Assembly: GCA_026724425.1 (NCBI GenBank)
Contig: JAIUCV010000102.1
Coordinates: 2,914,001 to 2,978,000, forward strand
Direction: 5' to 3'
Length of the DNA stretch: 64,000 nucleotides
Origin: Erythrophleum ivorense
Lineage: Eukaryota > Streptophyta > Magnoliopsida > Fabales > Fabaceae
Under the pieces are notes generated by a model, which saw only the letters and a list, made by a program, of their open reading frames with translations, ran no database searches and was not told the origin of the DNA. Below, in pieces: positions 1-12,001 of the stretch; position 1 is the stretch's first letter, and the number at the start of each line of letters is the position of its first letter. The translations under genes were made by a program, and so were the position numbers.

Positions 1-2071
1 AGACATCGGAAACTTCGCAAACACACTCTTGAACACAACGCCAAACTCATGGTCGCAGCTTTTCATCTCCGAAGACGGCGTTTACAACTCCCGCGCGCGC
101 GTGCTCGGTGGAGGAACGGTGCTAAACGCGGGATTCTTCTCACGTGCGGAAGTTGAATACGTGGCGGAAGCTGGTTGGGAGAGAGAAGAGGTCGAAGCGG
201 CTTACGAGTGGGTCGAGAAGAAACTGGCGTTCGAACCGCAGGTTAAGGGATGGCAATCGGCGTTTAGAGACGGGCTTTTGGAAGCTGGTGTGATTCCGTA
301 CAACGGTTTCACGTACGAACATATCGAGGGGACGAAAATCGGCGGTACGATCTTTGACGGTGATGGTCGGAGACACACGGCGGCGAATTTGTTGGAGTAT
401 GCTAATCCGAATACGACTGTTGTCTACTTGCACGCTTCTGTTCATAAGATCCTCTTCAACACCAAAGGTATTGAATTCAACAATTGATGTGTAATTAATG
501 CTCAGTCTTATTTTCCCGTAGTAAAAGAGCCTAATAAGAGGTTTACTTTTGATGACTCGTGAGGGTTGGCAAGGGAGAGAGAGAGACTTAACATACACGT
601 TATCAAACTGTTTTTTTTTCTTTCTTTTTCTTAACATGTGTTTTTTTAGTTGAAATGGCCTTTTAATAGAAAAACCAAGATAAATAGTTTTATAGCTAAA
701 AAAACAGTTATAAATTTCAAAAGTCAATAATATTTTTTTTGTGACTCTTGAATATAAATTTCATAATATATCGTTTGTTGTGATCATTTTCTCGTCGTCC
801 CTAGGAAATAAAACTTAATTCCATACACATTCTTCTCTTTTTAATTTACATGTTTCGGATACCAAATTTCTGTCGTTTGGACAGAAAAACTGAGGCCCAA
901 AGCATATGGGGTGATATTCCGGGATGCGAATGGAGTGTTCCACAAGGCAGAGCTAGCTTTGCAGAACGCAATGAATGAGGTGATCTTATCAGCGGGTGCC
1001 ATCGCAAGCCCGCAGCTACTAATGTTGAGTGGTATTGGTCCTGCGGCTCATCTTGCAGCCCATGGAGTGAACCCGGTTATCGTAGATCATCCCATGGTGG
1101 GGCAAGGGATGGTTGATAACCCAATGAACCCTGTCTTTATCCCTTCTCCTGAACCCGTGGAAGTGTCTCTTGTCCAGACCGTTGGGATCACCAAGTTTGG
1201 TACTTACATTGAAAGTGCTAGTGGCTTAAGTCTCTCTATTAGTTTATCCCGTAGCTTCTTCGATGGTGTTTTAAATCTTCTCGATGAGGTATAGTAAATT
1301 TATATAAAACACTAAACATTTATATAACCACAAAATTATATGTATGATATATCTGTATGATGTTTTCTATGCAGACAACATTCTCCACCCAATCCATCTC
1401 AAATTTTTTCAAATCTTTGGATTTTGGATTGAACGTGACGACAAAAGCGGGTGTGATCGTCCAGAAAGTCGCAAGACCGGTCTCGAGAGGCCACTTGGAG
1501 CTGCGGAACACGAATCCAGATGATAACCCTTTAGTGAGATTCAACTACTACCAAGAGCCAGAGGATTTGGAAAAGTGTGCTGAAGGACTTGGTACTATAA
1601 TCAAAGTGATAAACTCGAAGGCATACGCCAAGTACAAGTACCCGGAGGCAACTGCGGGTGGACTACTAAACCTCATTCTTGCCCTTCCCACCAATCTAAG
1701 GACAAGACACATAACCTCAACGTTCGATATGAAGCAGTTTTGTAAAGATACAGTGATGACTATTTATCATTACCATGGAGGTTGTCAAGTTGGAAAAGTT
1801 GTCGACAATAGTTACAAGGTACTAGGGATTGATGCCTTGAGGGTCATCGATGGATCAACGTTTCTCAACTCTCCAGGGACTAATCCCCAAGCCACGATCA
1901 TGATGCTAGGAAGGTAACATAGAATAGCAAATGAAACAAATTATGATTCAAACATGTTGTAATTAATGAAGATATATGATCGTCTGAGAGTTCTAATTAA
2001 TGTGTAGGTATATGGGACAGAAGATGCTTCGAGAGAGGGCTGCTTCCCGAGGAAAAGAACAAGAAACATGA
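1..2071 (+). CDS. GMC-family FAD oxidoreductase, HOTHEAD-like, tandem copy 1 (5' end outside window)
   Basis: Four exons are visible: 1-467, 885-1288, 1375-1913 and 2008-2071 (stop TGA). The reading frame starts at base 2, and by comparison with copy 2 about 66 N-terminal codons, including the signal peptide and FAD-binding loop, lie off the window. GMC signature 2 is clear (SAGAIASPQLLMLSGIGP, exon 2). The C-terminal part has the HYHGGC active-site region and the NPQATIMMLGR motif. The family consists of secreted FAD-dependent alcohol oxidoreductases, including HOTHEAD and mandelonitrile-lyase-like proteins; the substrate is unknown here. Protein and order match the At3g56060 type. No frame break is seen. 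One difference: GQGMVDNP where copy 2 has GQGMGDNP. Intron 1 is longer than in copy 2 (417 versus 329 bases) although the exons are nearly identical. Confidence 0.9.
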
Positions 2072-3839
2072 GGTTTTATATACTCTAAAAAATCTAGTTA
2101 TGTGGGGATTGTTGCTCCCATGAAAGATGAGACAATCCTCTTCATCGTCCATATATAGGAAACTCATGAAGACCTAATAATTATAGTGTATATTTATCAC
2201 ATAATTCATGAATATCTTGAAAGTGGGATTTCTCTTGTGCTAAAGTTATTTTGATACAAAATTTATAATCTAAACAGAAGAAGTTAAATTATTTTGTTCA
2301 GTAGCGAGTGATTATTGATGATGTTAATTATTAGTACTCATCTTTGAAACAGAGGCTGACGTCGTTTTAATATGACTAGAAAATGACCTGAGGTTGCAGA
2401 TATATTTTTTATAATCAAGAAAGTATTCTATATATCGCATATTTGGGCTATGTTTGATGATCTTATAATTATAGTGCTTTTTAGTTTTACAATTTCTATA
2501 GAACATGAAAGGTTTTGAACGAACCGCATATCAAAAATCATATAATCATTCAGTATAACTTACATTTAAGATTGATGTCCAATTAAAGTTGATTGCTAAT
2601 TTATATAGGATGGTTTTGAATCCTAGATCTATCACAATTCACAGCTACCATATGCAGTATGGTTTGTACTTTTGTAGTACCATTTAATATGAGTCGATGA
2701 CAAATTCAACTAATTCGTGGCCCTTGACAGTTTTAATTTTGCTAAATCCCCAACGCCCTGAAAACTTAGTTTTAAGTATTATGCCCGCAGCACCGACAAA
2801 TTCTTATATAAAGCGCCATGAAAAAACAATAAAAAAAAAACAATGCTAATCAGTAAAGAGGTCAAAAAGAAACAACTAAAGGTCAACGCAAAGACGGCAT
2901 CATTAAGTAAGGATGAATTGAGATTAGGTACATGTCGGTGAGTTTATGCGTCGTGGGGAACATTGGCTGACAGAATTTGTAGGTTTAGTGAAACCGAGGA
3001 AAATGGCTAAAGCAGGTTCCAACACAGATGAGTCTCAGATCTTATCTGTACAGTGATGACAACGTGGCTTGGGAAAGTTGCTAATATAGCCATATCCATA
3101 TAGGTAAGATGTGGTGAAAGGCTGAAAGAGATGGAGAATGTTGGATCTTAGTTTACGATACTATTTTATGTAAAAAACTGAAATGCATTGTAAATTTCTT
3201 GATGGAGACATTTGGTTTTGGTTTTGAGCTTGGTGATCTATCTTTTCTAATTTATGATGGAGTGTTTCAAATGTTGGTTTTAGTTTTGCATATATATAAG
3301 CTGCCAACCCCTCTTTGGATCGGATGATTGCGAAATTTTTCTATTCAAAATATAAACTTGTTGACTTTTCGAATTGGGTATATATCTACTTTTCTGATCA
3401 TGTGGGGATTATATGTCATATAGTTATTATTTTTAATTCTTTGAGTAGTTTGCTAGCTATCTATGAGCAATTTCATCGTCATTACCCAACAACATCTGGA
3501 TAGCTTTCATAAAGAAACTCCACCTACCCAGTTTGCCATTGCAGTTAATGCTATCTTAGTAACTAAAACGTCTAACAAACTTTACATGAAAAAAGAAGAA
3601 AAAATCTAACAAGAGAATGGTATAGTCTTACATTTCTTGACCATTAAGAAGCTAAATCCCACCATCGAATTCCCTTATCTTATTTATATACAGGTCCGAA
3701 GGATCATATATACTTCAACTTTATATAAAGCGCAGCGCATGAACCCTAGTCTTGTTTTCTATCCCAAGAGATAAACTACAAACCAAATATATATAATTTC
3801 TTGAGGGGTAAAATTTAGATTATATAATCTTACCGTGTA
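2072..3839. other. Spacer between the two GMC genes, containing duplicated 3' flank
   Basis: No coding region can be supported here. Bases of about 2590-2945 are recognisably similar to about 6768-7060 downstream of copy 2: both share a CATATGCA...GGTTTGTA stretch, then GGTCAA and GTAAGGATGAA stretches in the same order. The tandem duplication unit of about 4.1 kb therefore extended past the coding sequence. A 12-base string, TATATAAAGCGC, occurs at 2805-2816 and again at 3722-3733, where it is the likely TATA region of copy 2. Confidence 0.7.
3722..3730 (+). promoter_or_regulatory. TATA box of GMC copy 2
   Basis: TATATAAAG lies 110 bases upstream of the ATG at 3840. This is a plausible plant TATA position with a leader of about 80 bases. 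It was assigned from sequence and spacing only. Confidence 0.5.
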
Positions 3840-6152
3840 ATGGAGTTTAATATTTTTCCATTATGTCGTTTGATTCTGGTTGTAATTTTCATCTTCCACG
3901 GCTCGTCTTATTCTGAAGGTAAATAAATAATTTCCTCTACCAATGACCAATCATTCAAGTTATCCATCTTAGCTTATTCAATCAGTGTACTAACTCCAAG
4001 TTTTATGAAATTTTTTACCTCGAGAAGCTGGAAACTATAGATTTATGAATGATGCAACATTAGCACCAAAGTTATCTCACTTCGACTACATAGTCATCGG
4101 AGGAGGAACCGCCGGATGTGCACTAGCCGCAACGCTCTCTCAAAACGCTTCCGTTTTAGTTCTTGAACGTGGTGGCTCTTCTTATGACAATCCAACCGCA
4201 ACAGACATCGGAAACTTCGCAAACACACTCTTAAATACAACATGGTCGCAGCTTTTCATCTCCGAAGACGGCGTTTTCAACGCACGCGCACGCGTGCTGG
4301 GAGGAGGAACGGTGCTAAACGCTGGATTCTACTCACGCGCGGAAGATGATTACGTGGCGGAAGCTGGTTGGGAGAGAGATGAGGTCGAAGTGGCTTACGA
4401 GTGGGTCGAGAAGAAAGTAGCGTTTGAACCGCAGGTTAAGGGATGGCAAACGGCGTTTAGAGACGGGCTTTTGGAAGCTGGTGTGATTCCGTACAACGGT
4501 TTCACGTACGAACATATCGAGGGGACGAAAATAGGCGGTACGATATTTGACGGTGATGGTCGGAGACACACGGCGGCGAATTTATTGGAGTATGCTAATC
4601 CGAATACGATTGTTGTCTACTTGCACGCCTCTGTCCATAAAATCCTCTTCACCACTAAAGGTATTGATTGGTATTACTATTAAATGCATGTCTTTGAGCA
4701 TTATGATTGAAGATTGAGACGGCTGTTAGGTATGGATAAAGAAACGTAGATCACACGTAATCGAACTTTTAATCACAACTTGTGTTTTTTAGTTGAAATG
4801 TTATTTTTTAAAAACATAGATAGTTTTTAACAACTTGTTTATTCTAATTAACTTTGTTATTTATATCTAACAAATATTTTGTCTATCTTCCGGATATGTT
4901 CTTTTTATAAAACAAAGATATATTTTTTTATATAGCATTTGCTTATTACAATAACTTGTTCGGATATGAACTTTTTTTTTAAAAAACAGGAAATCCAAAG
5001 CCCAAGGCATATGGGGTGATATTTCAAGATGCCAATGGAGTGTTCCACAAAGCTGAACTAGCGGCACAGAACGCAATGAACGAGGTGATCTTATCAGCTG
5101 GTGCCATCGCAAGCCCACAGCTATTGATGCTGAGTGGTGTGGGCCCTGCGGCCCATCTTGCAGCCCACGGTGTGATTCCGGTCATCCTAGATCATCCCAT
5201 GGTGGGACAAGGAATGGGTGATAACCCGATGAACCCAGTCTTGATCCCTTCTCCTGAACCTGTAGAAGTGTCCCTTGTCCAAGCCGTTGGGATCACCAAG
5301 TTTGCTAGTTACATTGAAGGTGGAAGTGGCTTAAGTCTCTCCATTAGTTTGACTCGTGCCTTCTTCGACGGCGTTTCAAATCTTCTCAATAAGGTATATA
5401 ATCAATTAATACACTAAAATGTTACAATTTTGGTTTACCATAAAGGTTATTTTTGTTCGTTAGGAAAAACTCCCCAACCAATCCATCTCAAACATTTTGA
5501 AATCATTGGATGTTCGATTGAACGTGACGACAAGAGCGGGTGTGATTATTCAGAAAGTGGCTGGACCTCTCTCGAGAGGTCATTTGGAGCTGCGGAACAA
5601 GAATCCAGATGCTAACCCTTTGGTGACATTCAACTACTACCAAGAGCCGGAGGATTTGGATAACTGTGTTAAAGGACTTAGTGCCATTATAAAGGTGATA
5701 GATTCAAAGGGATACTCCAAATACAAGTACCCTGGAGTGAAGGGTCGTGGACTTTTGAATCTCATTCTTGCCCTACCAATTAATCTGAGGCCAAGGCACA
5801 TAACTTCCACGTTCGATTTGAAGCAGTATTGTATAGATACGACAATGACTATTTATCACTACCATGGAGGTTGTCAAGTTGGAAAAGTGGTCGACAATGA
5901 TTACAAAGTGTTGGGGATTGATGCTTTGAGGGTCATCGATGCATCCACGTTTCTCAAGTCTCCGGGGACTAATCCTCAAGCCACGATCATGATGCTCGGA
6001 AGGTAAACACATGCATAAACCAAATCAAACAAATGTACCCGAACATGTTATACTATATATATGATTGTTGGAGAGTTATAATGTGTAGGTATATGGGGCA
6101 GAAAATTCTTCGAGGGAGAACGGCTTCCCGAGGAAAAGAAGAAAGAACATGA
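3840..6152 (+). CDS. GMC-family FAD oxidoreductase, HOTHEAD-like, tandem copy 2 (complete)
   Basis: Five exons, 3840-3918, 4028-4660, 4990-5393, 5464-6002 and 6089-6152, give 572 residues. The first exon encodes a hydrophobic signal peptide (LILVVIFIFHGSS), so the product is probably secreted. The Rossmann FAD-binding loop is IVIGGGTAGCALAATL near residue 46. GMC signature 2 (SAGAIASPQLLMLSGVGP) and the C-terminal IYHYHGGC with its candidate catalytic histidine follow, then NPQATIMMLGRYMGQ. Family knowledge: FAD-dependent oxidation of alcohol-type substrates, with HOTHEAD acting in cuticle and organ-fusion control. The specific substrate cannot be read. It is the closest relative of copy 1 and lies head to tail with it. 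Exons 2 to 4 align base for base with exons 1 to 3 of copy 1 over most of their length. Confidence 0.93.
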
Positions 6153-8747
6153 GATTTTAAAGATTCTCAAAAGTCTGCCAATGAGAACAATCCTCTTGAC
6201 CGTCCAAAGAACAAAAATTCTGAAGGCATTATCAGTTTAGTGTAAACCACATATTAATTACATATTTTTCTTTGTACAAAAGAATAAGCAATGTTATTTG
6301 TAAACGGAAATTATGTGAATTTATTTTGTTCATGAACGAAAGTGACTATTGATGTTGTTATGTACTTATATATGAATATGAATATATGATTGGAGCTAAT
6401 GCTTTATTATTTCATATATATATCAAGACAGCGGAGTAACATAACACACACCATATATTATTACTATATTAATAAAATCAAAATTTAACATGGAAATTTA
6501 CCCCCTCAAAAATATCTGACATGTAAGATAATGGAATCTGTGAACCAAATTAATGAGAAATATAAGGTCTAAAATTTGGAAGAAGTCCAAACTTTCATTG
6601 AATAGGACTTTGTCGTAACCGTGATGATAAATTGTTCTTTTTTTTGTTTCACATACGGCTCTGAACAAGAGGATTATCTTAACTGACCCAATAAAATAAA
6701 ACCCAACTATCCGAACCGGTTTTTTCGGGTCGGTTCCGATTCGGATCGTCGGGTCCGGGTAAAATGTTCAGACCTAGTTTTGGATCCTACATCATTCATA
6801 GCTCCCATATGCATGGTTTGTAGCATTTAGTTTGTCAATGACGAATTTGATAAATGCATGGCCTTTACAAATTCAACTGTTTTTAATCCCTAGTGTTCTC
6901 TGTTATGCACATGATCTTTGTTAAAAAGATAATTAAACAATAAAAAATAATCATAAGTATAGGTCAAAGGGAATAACGAATTAGGTCAACGTGTGAACGC
7001 AAAAGACAGCATAATTACGTAAGGATGAAGTTAGAATACGCCAGTACATGGCGGTGCATTTTGCAAAACATAACGATTATAGTATTATGATTTGCTCTTT
7101 TCTTTATCCAATCAAACTCGATGACTTTCAGATAACGGCGAAACCGTTAGTCCACCGTATGTACCTACATTATACAATTTAAACTTGTAGTCTTATTTTG
7201 ATTGACATAAGAAATTTATTTAACTAATTGTTTTTATTGTATTGGTGTGAAATTTTCTATATTTTTAATATTAATTTTGATATGGTTCAAACAAAGTCTG
7301 GACTTGTAAATTTGGCCGAAACATGTTTTTGGATTAGCCCGATCTATTAATGTCAAGAATTCTAATTGTTTCCTCAAAAAGAAAATTGAGTTGCGTCCGT
7401 AAAGAATAAAATTAAACAAACCGATTACAAGAAAGTGATAGTAACAAATTCCACACACGATTGATTGTGGAAGAGTAGAGATTAGGTAGATAGATACTTG
7501 TGTGGGCATAATTGTAGGAACTTTGTGTTACTTGGATAAACATCTCAAAACGTGGGCGGTGTTGATTACAATTATGGAACACTTCTCTATAAACTTCTTA
7601 CAAAAAAAGGAAACCACTTCTCACAGATTTTGCTTATAAAAAAATCTGAAAATATGTTTAGCAACAAAAATATATATATATATTGGAGGATAGAGAAATA
7701 TTTTTTTTTTTTTAAAGAACAAAAGTGGGGGTATGCCCATTACATCCATGACTATGCCCACATGACAAAGAGTTGGATTGAAAACGAAGAAAGTAACAGC
7801 CAAGCATTGAATTAGTCAGATACTCCTCCACGTACATTTACATTTCCTGTTTTTTGTATTTTTAATCCACATTACACAATCATTCAACTTCAATCATCTA
7901 GATATCCACGCATCAAAACAAAAATCCACGTAGCACGTAGACCCCACCATCGTTCTCGTTATTTATATTTTGTGCTTGTTTTCTCTATTAAACAACATAA
8001 AAAACCACACACATCCTCACAAAAAAAAAAAAACATTTCCACAGGCAAGAGTCTTTTTCGACGGTGACTTTGGCCTCTTCTTTTGAAACCTTTTAGCTCT
8101 GGCATCTTTAAGGTCCATAGATTCGTCTATTTTTCCATTGTTACATTTTGTTATGATAAAATACTATATAGACGACGACTCGACGTTTACCACCAAGTCA
8201 TTAACTCGTTTTACATGTTCGTTCTTCTTCTTAATTCTAAATTAAAGATATACCCAATTAGGCATTATTTTTTACAGCGATAAGTGTCGATCTTATTTTC
8301 TCTTATCGTCGAATATATACTTTGAACAAAAATGTAATATTGTTCATGAGAAAAAATGTTTTTGTTAACAAAAAAAGAGAAAAATGTTTGTCAACAAGGA
8401 GAAGTTATTTACTACTTTTACTTCTCTGTAACCCATTAATTCATTACGGGCCAAACCACGGGGACACGCGCTTTTAAACTAACTTTAATTTTTAAGAAAA
8501 AAAGTTGAAAAGTCATATTTGTTCTCACAAATCGTTTCTTCAGCAGCCATGCGAGCTCAAACTGAAAGCTCTCTCTCTTCGTCTTTTAGCTAACTTTTGA
8601 TTTTTTGGCTTCTTTCTCTTCTTCTTCAAATCTGTGATATCAGATTCAGATCGTGACTCGATTTTCTTAGCTTCCGCGTTTTTATTTTGGGACTCCGTGC
8701 TGCTTAACTCCTGCTTCCAGCTGTCGGCTTCTCGGTTTTACTCTCCG
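6153..8747. other. Intergenic DNA with duplicated flank and a short dispersed repeat
   Basis: No gene is supported. Bases 6768-7060 are the diverged partner of 2590-2945 (tandem duplication flank). Bases 6705-6776 are rich in CGGGT/CGGTTC/GGATCG units and resemble the diverged repeats at 47309-47470 and 54928-55097. A short A-rich insertion flanked by a 13-14 bp duplication sits at 8348-8389. Short open frames here lack family features and start at non-ATG codons or in AT-rich DNA. Confidence 0.6.
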
Positions 8748-11260
8748 ATGAGTAAGAGCTGGAAATTCCTTCGATTAAGGCTCCAAATGCGTGATCTCGT
8801 GCTTATTCTGGTGTTTTTGAGCTTTGATTCTTGCTATTCGTTGAAATATGAAGGTATATAGCGGTTTTCATTTATATTATTTGCCTGTTCAGCTGCCGAT
8901 AAATTGAAGCAAGTTTCTGATAATTTGCTCTCCCCTCTGTTTCTCCTTCGTCTTTCAGGTGTGGAAATTAAACCAACGGCGACGAAAGATCTTGGGTCAG
9001 ATAGAGATGACGCGGATTTGTAAGTAGCAGCTTCCGATTTTCTCTGTGATTGCTTTAGTGTTTGTTCACAGTTTGAACGAAACTGCTTGTTTTAGTATGT
9101 GATATAGATATTTTAATTAGACCTCTTGCTGATTTCCAGATTTATAATTTCTGTTTGATGCCTTCTTCGCTTTACATGACGCGTTTTGGTGTTCTTACTT
9201 CTGCTAATTCGGTTTCTGAAATGTTAACCAAAATTTTTGTTTGTTGCTAAGATCTAATGTGCTTTGAAATTTTATATAGTAACTTGGTTGTTCAATGTGG
9301 AATCATTAGCTTGCAAACATGTGCTGAAAATAAATTTTGGTTGAGCGTCAACATCAATGTAGTTGGTATGGTAGATTGATGACTTTAACACCATACTTTT
9401 AGATTATTTTGAGTGAACTGATACTTTATCTGAGTGGTAAATTTACATATATGCTGAAAGAAAAGCTGTTGTTAGTGGTTACAGAACATGAAGACAGACG
9501 CTGTATTTTGTGCATTTGTATTATAAGACTTGCTACATATTCTTCGACAGAATCACGTTGCTACTTCCTCTTTCTTATACTCAATTTCATTTTACATTTT
9601 TTTTGTAGGGGAGCTGTTAGTTTTCACAGGAAATTACTTGGCCGTTTCCGGAACCCCTACACCAATTTGACTGCATACAAGGAGCGCCCTGTGGCAGTTG
9701 TAACACCACGATCATCTCCGGTGCCTTCTCGGACACCTATTACCAGTAAATCCTCAGCATTGCCTTCACCACAGAAGAGTCCTCCTGCTCAAGATGTTTC
9801 TGCTCCACCTGCTTTGGTTGTGCCCTTTGCAAATTTTCCTAGTCTAAGGAAAAGCTCAAAAACTTCTTCAAACAGCATTGTTCCTATAGTTGCTGGCTGC
9901 GTAGGCGGTGCTGTGTTTCTTGTCCTTTTAGCTACTGGTGTCTTCTTTTTCAAAAGCAAGGCTGGGAAGTCTGTGAATCCTTGGCGTACAGGTCTTAGCG
10001 GACAACTTCAGAAAGCGTTCATAACTGGTAATTTTCTTTCTACCCACTGATACAATATGTAAAGTTGCATTGTTAGTTCTGGAAGATTGAGGTTTAACCT
10101 TGTCGTCCAGAATTTTGTGAGAAATCGATATTAATAATGTGTGATTTGGTACTTCAGGTGTCCCCAAACTCAAAAGATCTGAAATTGAAGCTGCCTGTGA
10201 AGATTTCAGTAATGTCATTGGGTCTTGCCCCATTGGTACATTGTTCAAAGGGACACTATCGACTGGGGTGGAGATAGCTGTGGCTTCTGTTGCTACTGCA
10301 TCTGCCAAAGAATGGACAAAGAACATAGAAATGCAATTCAGAAAGAAGGTATTTACGGTCAACCAATTCAGTTTCCTTATATTTTAAACGGGTTTTGATT
10401 CCTATTGCCTTGTCGTTTACGTTTATGATAATTTCAGATCGAAATGTTATCAAAGATCAACCACAAGAACTTTGTCAACCTTCTTGGTTACTGTGAAGAA
10501 GATGAGCCTTTCACTAGGATACTGGTCTTTGAATATGCATCAAACGGATCAGTCTTTGAGCATTTACACTGTAAGCAAAAAAGCTCCATACTCACATGAG
10601 TCATTACACTGTTTTCCTTAAGATTTTGAAATAAGAGACAATGTAACTTTTGCTGCAGATAAAGAAGAATCAGAACACTTGGACTGGTTAATGCGGCTAA
10701 GAATAGGAATGGGCGTAGCATATTGCCTTGACCATATGCATGGACTCAAGCCACCTATAGTCCACAGCAACCTTCTCTCATCATCAGTCCACCTCACAGA
10801 GGATTATGCAGTCAAAATCGCGGATTTCAACTTCGGTTACCTAAAAGGCCCGTCCGAGACAGAAACCAGCACCAATGCACTCATAGATACGCCGCGCATC
10901 TCTGCCGCAACCCAAGAAGACAATGTGCACAGCTTCGGTTTGCTGTTGTTCGAACTGATGACCGGAAAACTCCCAGAGTCGGTTAAGAAAGACGACTCGG
11001 TAGATACAGGATTGGCTGATTTCTTGAGAGGGACGACTTTGAGGGAGATGGTGGATCCAACGCTGCTATGTTTTGATGAGAAGATTGAGAAGATAGGCGA
11101 AGTGATCAAAAGCTGTGTAAGGGAAGACCCGAAACAGAGGCCGGTGATGAAGGAAGTCACGGGGAGGTTAAGAGAGATCACGGGATTATCACCGGACGAT
11201 ACTATTCCGAAGCTTTCGCCTCTGTGGTGGGCAGAGCTGGAAGTGTTGTCCACTGCGTGA
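8748..11260 (+). CDS. Inactive receptor-like kinase (MRH1-related, At3g56050/At2g40270 type)
   Basis: Six exons, 8748-8853, 8959-9019, 9609-10027, 10158-10348, 10438-10570 and 10659-11260, give 503 residues. Residues 13-32 form a signal sequence. The extracellular part is short and Pro/Ser-rich without leucine-rich repeats. A membrane span lies at about 146-170 (IVPIVAGCVGGAVFLVLLA), followed by a kinase-like domain from about 195. Key catalytic residues are missing: the VAIK lysine position reads VAVASV, the HRD loop reads IVHSNLLSSS, and DFG reads DFNFG. A glycine-rich loop is not recognisable. It is therefore a pseudokinase by sequence and probably acts through protein contacts at the plasma membrane. 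Length and layout fit annotated inactive receptor-like proteins of about 490-500 residues. The 589-base intron 2 is the longest. Confidence 0.88.
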
Positions 11261-11730
11261 AGGGAGAGTAAGTACTAGTTTGCTTCACAACGGAACTGTA
11301 AGTATTAATATGAATACTGTGTGAGGTTTTTGGGTCCTATTAGGAGGCTACATATATTGAATCTATGCAAGTTAGTTGTTATATAACGACTCAAGAATCC
11401 ATTTATTCTTTTTTAAGTCTTAAAACAGAACATGTTCAAGAGCACGGTACTACCTCTTTTTGGTGTGCATAATGTTAATGGTGGTTATTGTGTGCTTAGT
11501 TATTCTTTAATTCTTTAATCAAGCAGGTTCTGAAGTAACTTAGAGAAAACCAATTGAATTATTTATCACAAGGTTTGATCGATCAAATAATTCAGCTGAG
11601 AATTGTGGTGCTTCATGCTAGCAGTTGATACAACAATGAACAACCTACCAAGTAATAATATAAAAAAGAGAGACAAATAATTGATCAGTTTTCGAATCTT
11701 CAACTTCAACCATAAGTTTGACACTCACAG

Positions 11731-11788
11731 TCATATCACCTCTTATATCACATGCAAAATTTCGTAGCTAATAATAATCAAACATATC
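11731..11788 (+). repeat. Left direct repeat flanking the CPR5-like gene
   Basis: This stretch aligns with 14072-14136. Shared runs include ATCACATGCAAA, TTTCGTAG and TAATAATA, then ATCAAACA, in the same order; the right copy has a 4-base insertion. The repeats bracket the whole CPR5-like gene. Confidence 0.7.
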
Positions 11789-12001
11789 TATATTTAATCA
11801 GGCTGAATTTTATATCCCAAAAGTATCTCCTTTAATTAGGGGTTATTATGGGCTTAAGTAGGGATTGACCTTTAGTCGGTCAATGGGATAGGGCTAGAAT
11901 CTCCGTTCGGATCAGTTGCTTCACCGATACGTTTTAGGTTTTGGGGCGTTACACAAAATCATAAGCCGGAGCACCTCCGCGACGAACTCGAAGATGAGAC
12001 G

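Noticed and set aside
140..727. Minus-strand open frame of 195 codons across the first GMC gene
   Set aside because: It is antisense to the conserved GMC exon and runs into its intron; no family features.
2805..2816. TATATAAAGCGC as the promoter of another gene copy
   Set aside because: No GMC coding sequence follows it; it is probably a chance or duplicated fragment of the copy 2 promoter region.
9409..9608. Upstream part of the open frame preceding kinase exon 3
   Set aside because: It is intron sequence: a clear acceptor at 9607-9608 joins in phase with exon 2 ending at 9019.
10837..11253. Minus-strand open frame of 138 codons
   Set aside because: Antisense to the last exon of the pseudokinase; no recognisable domain.
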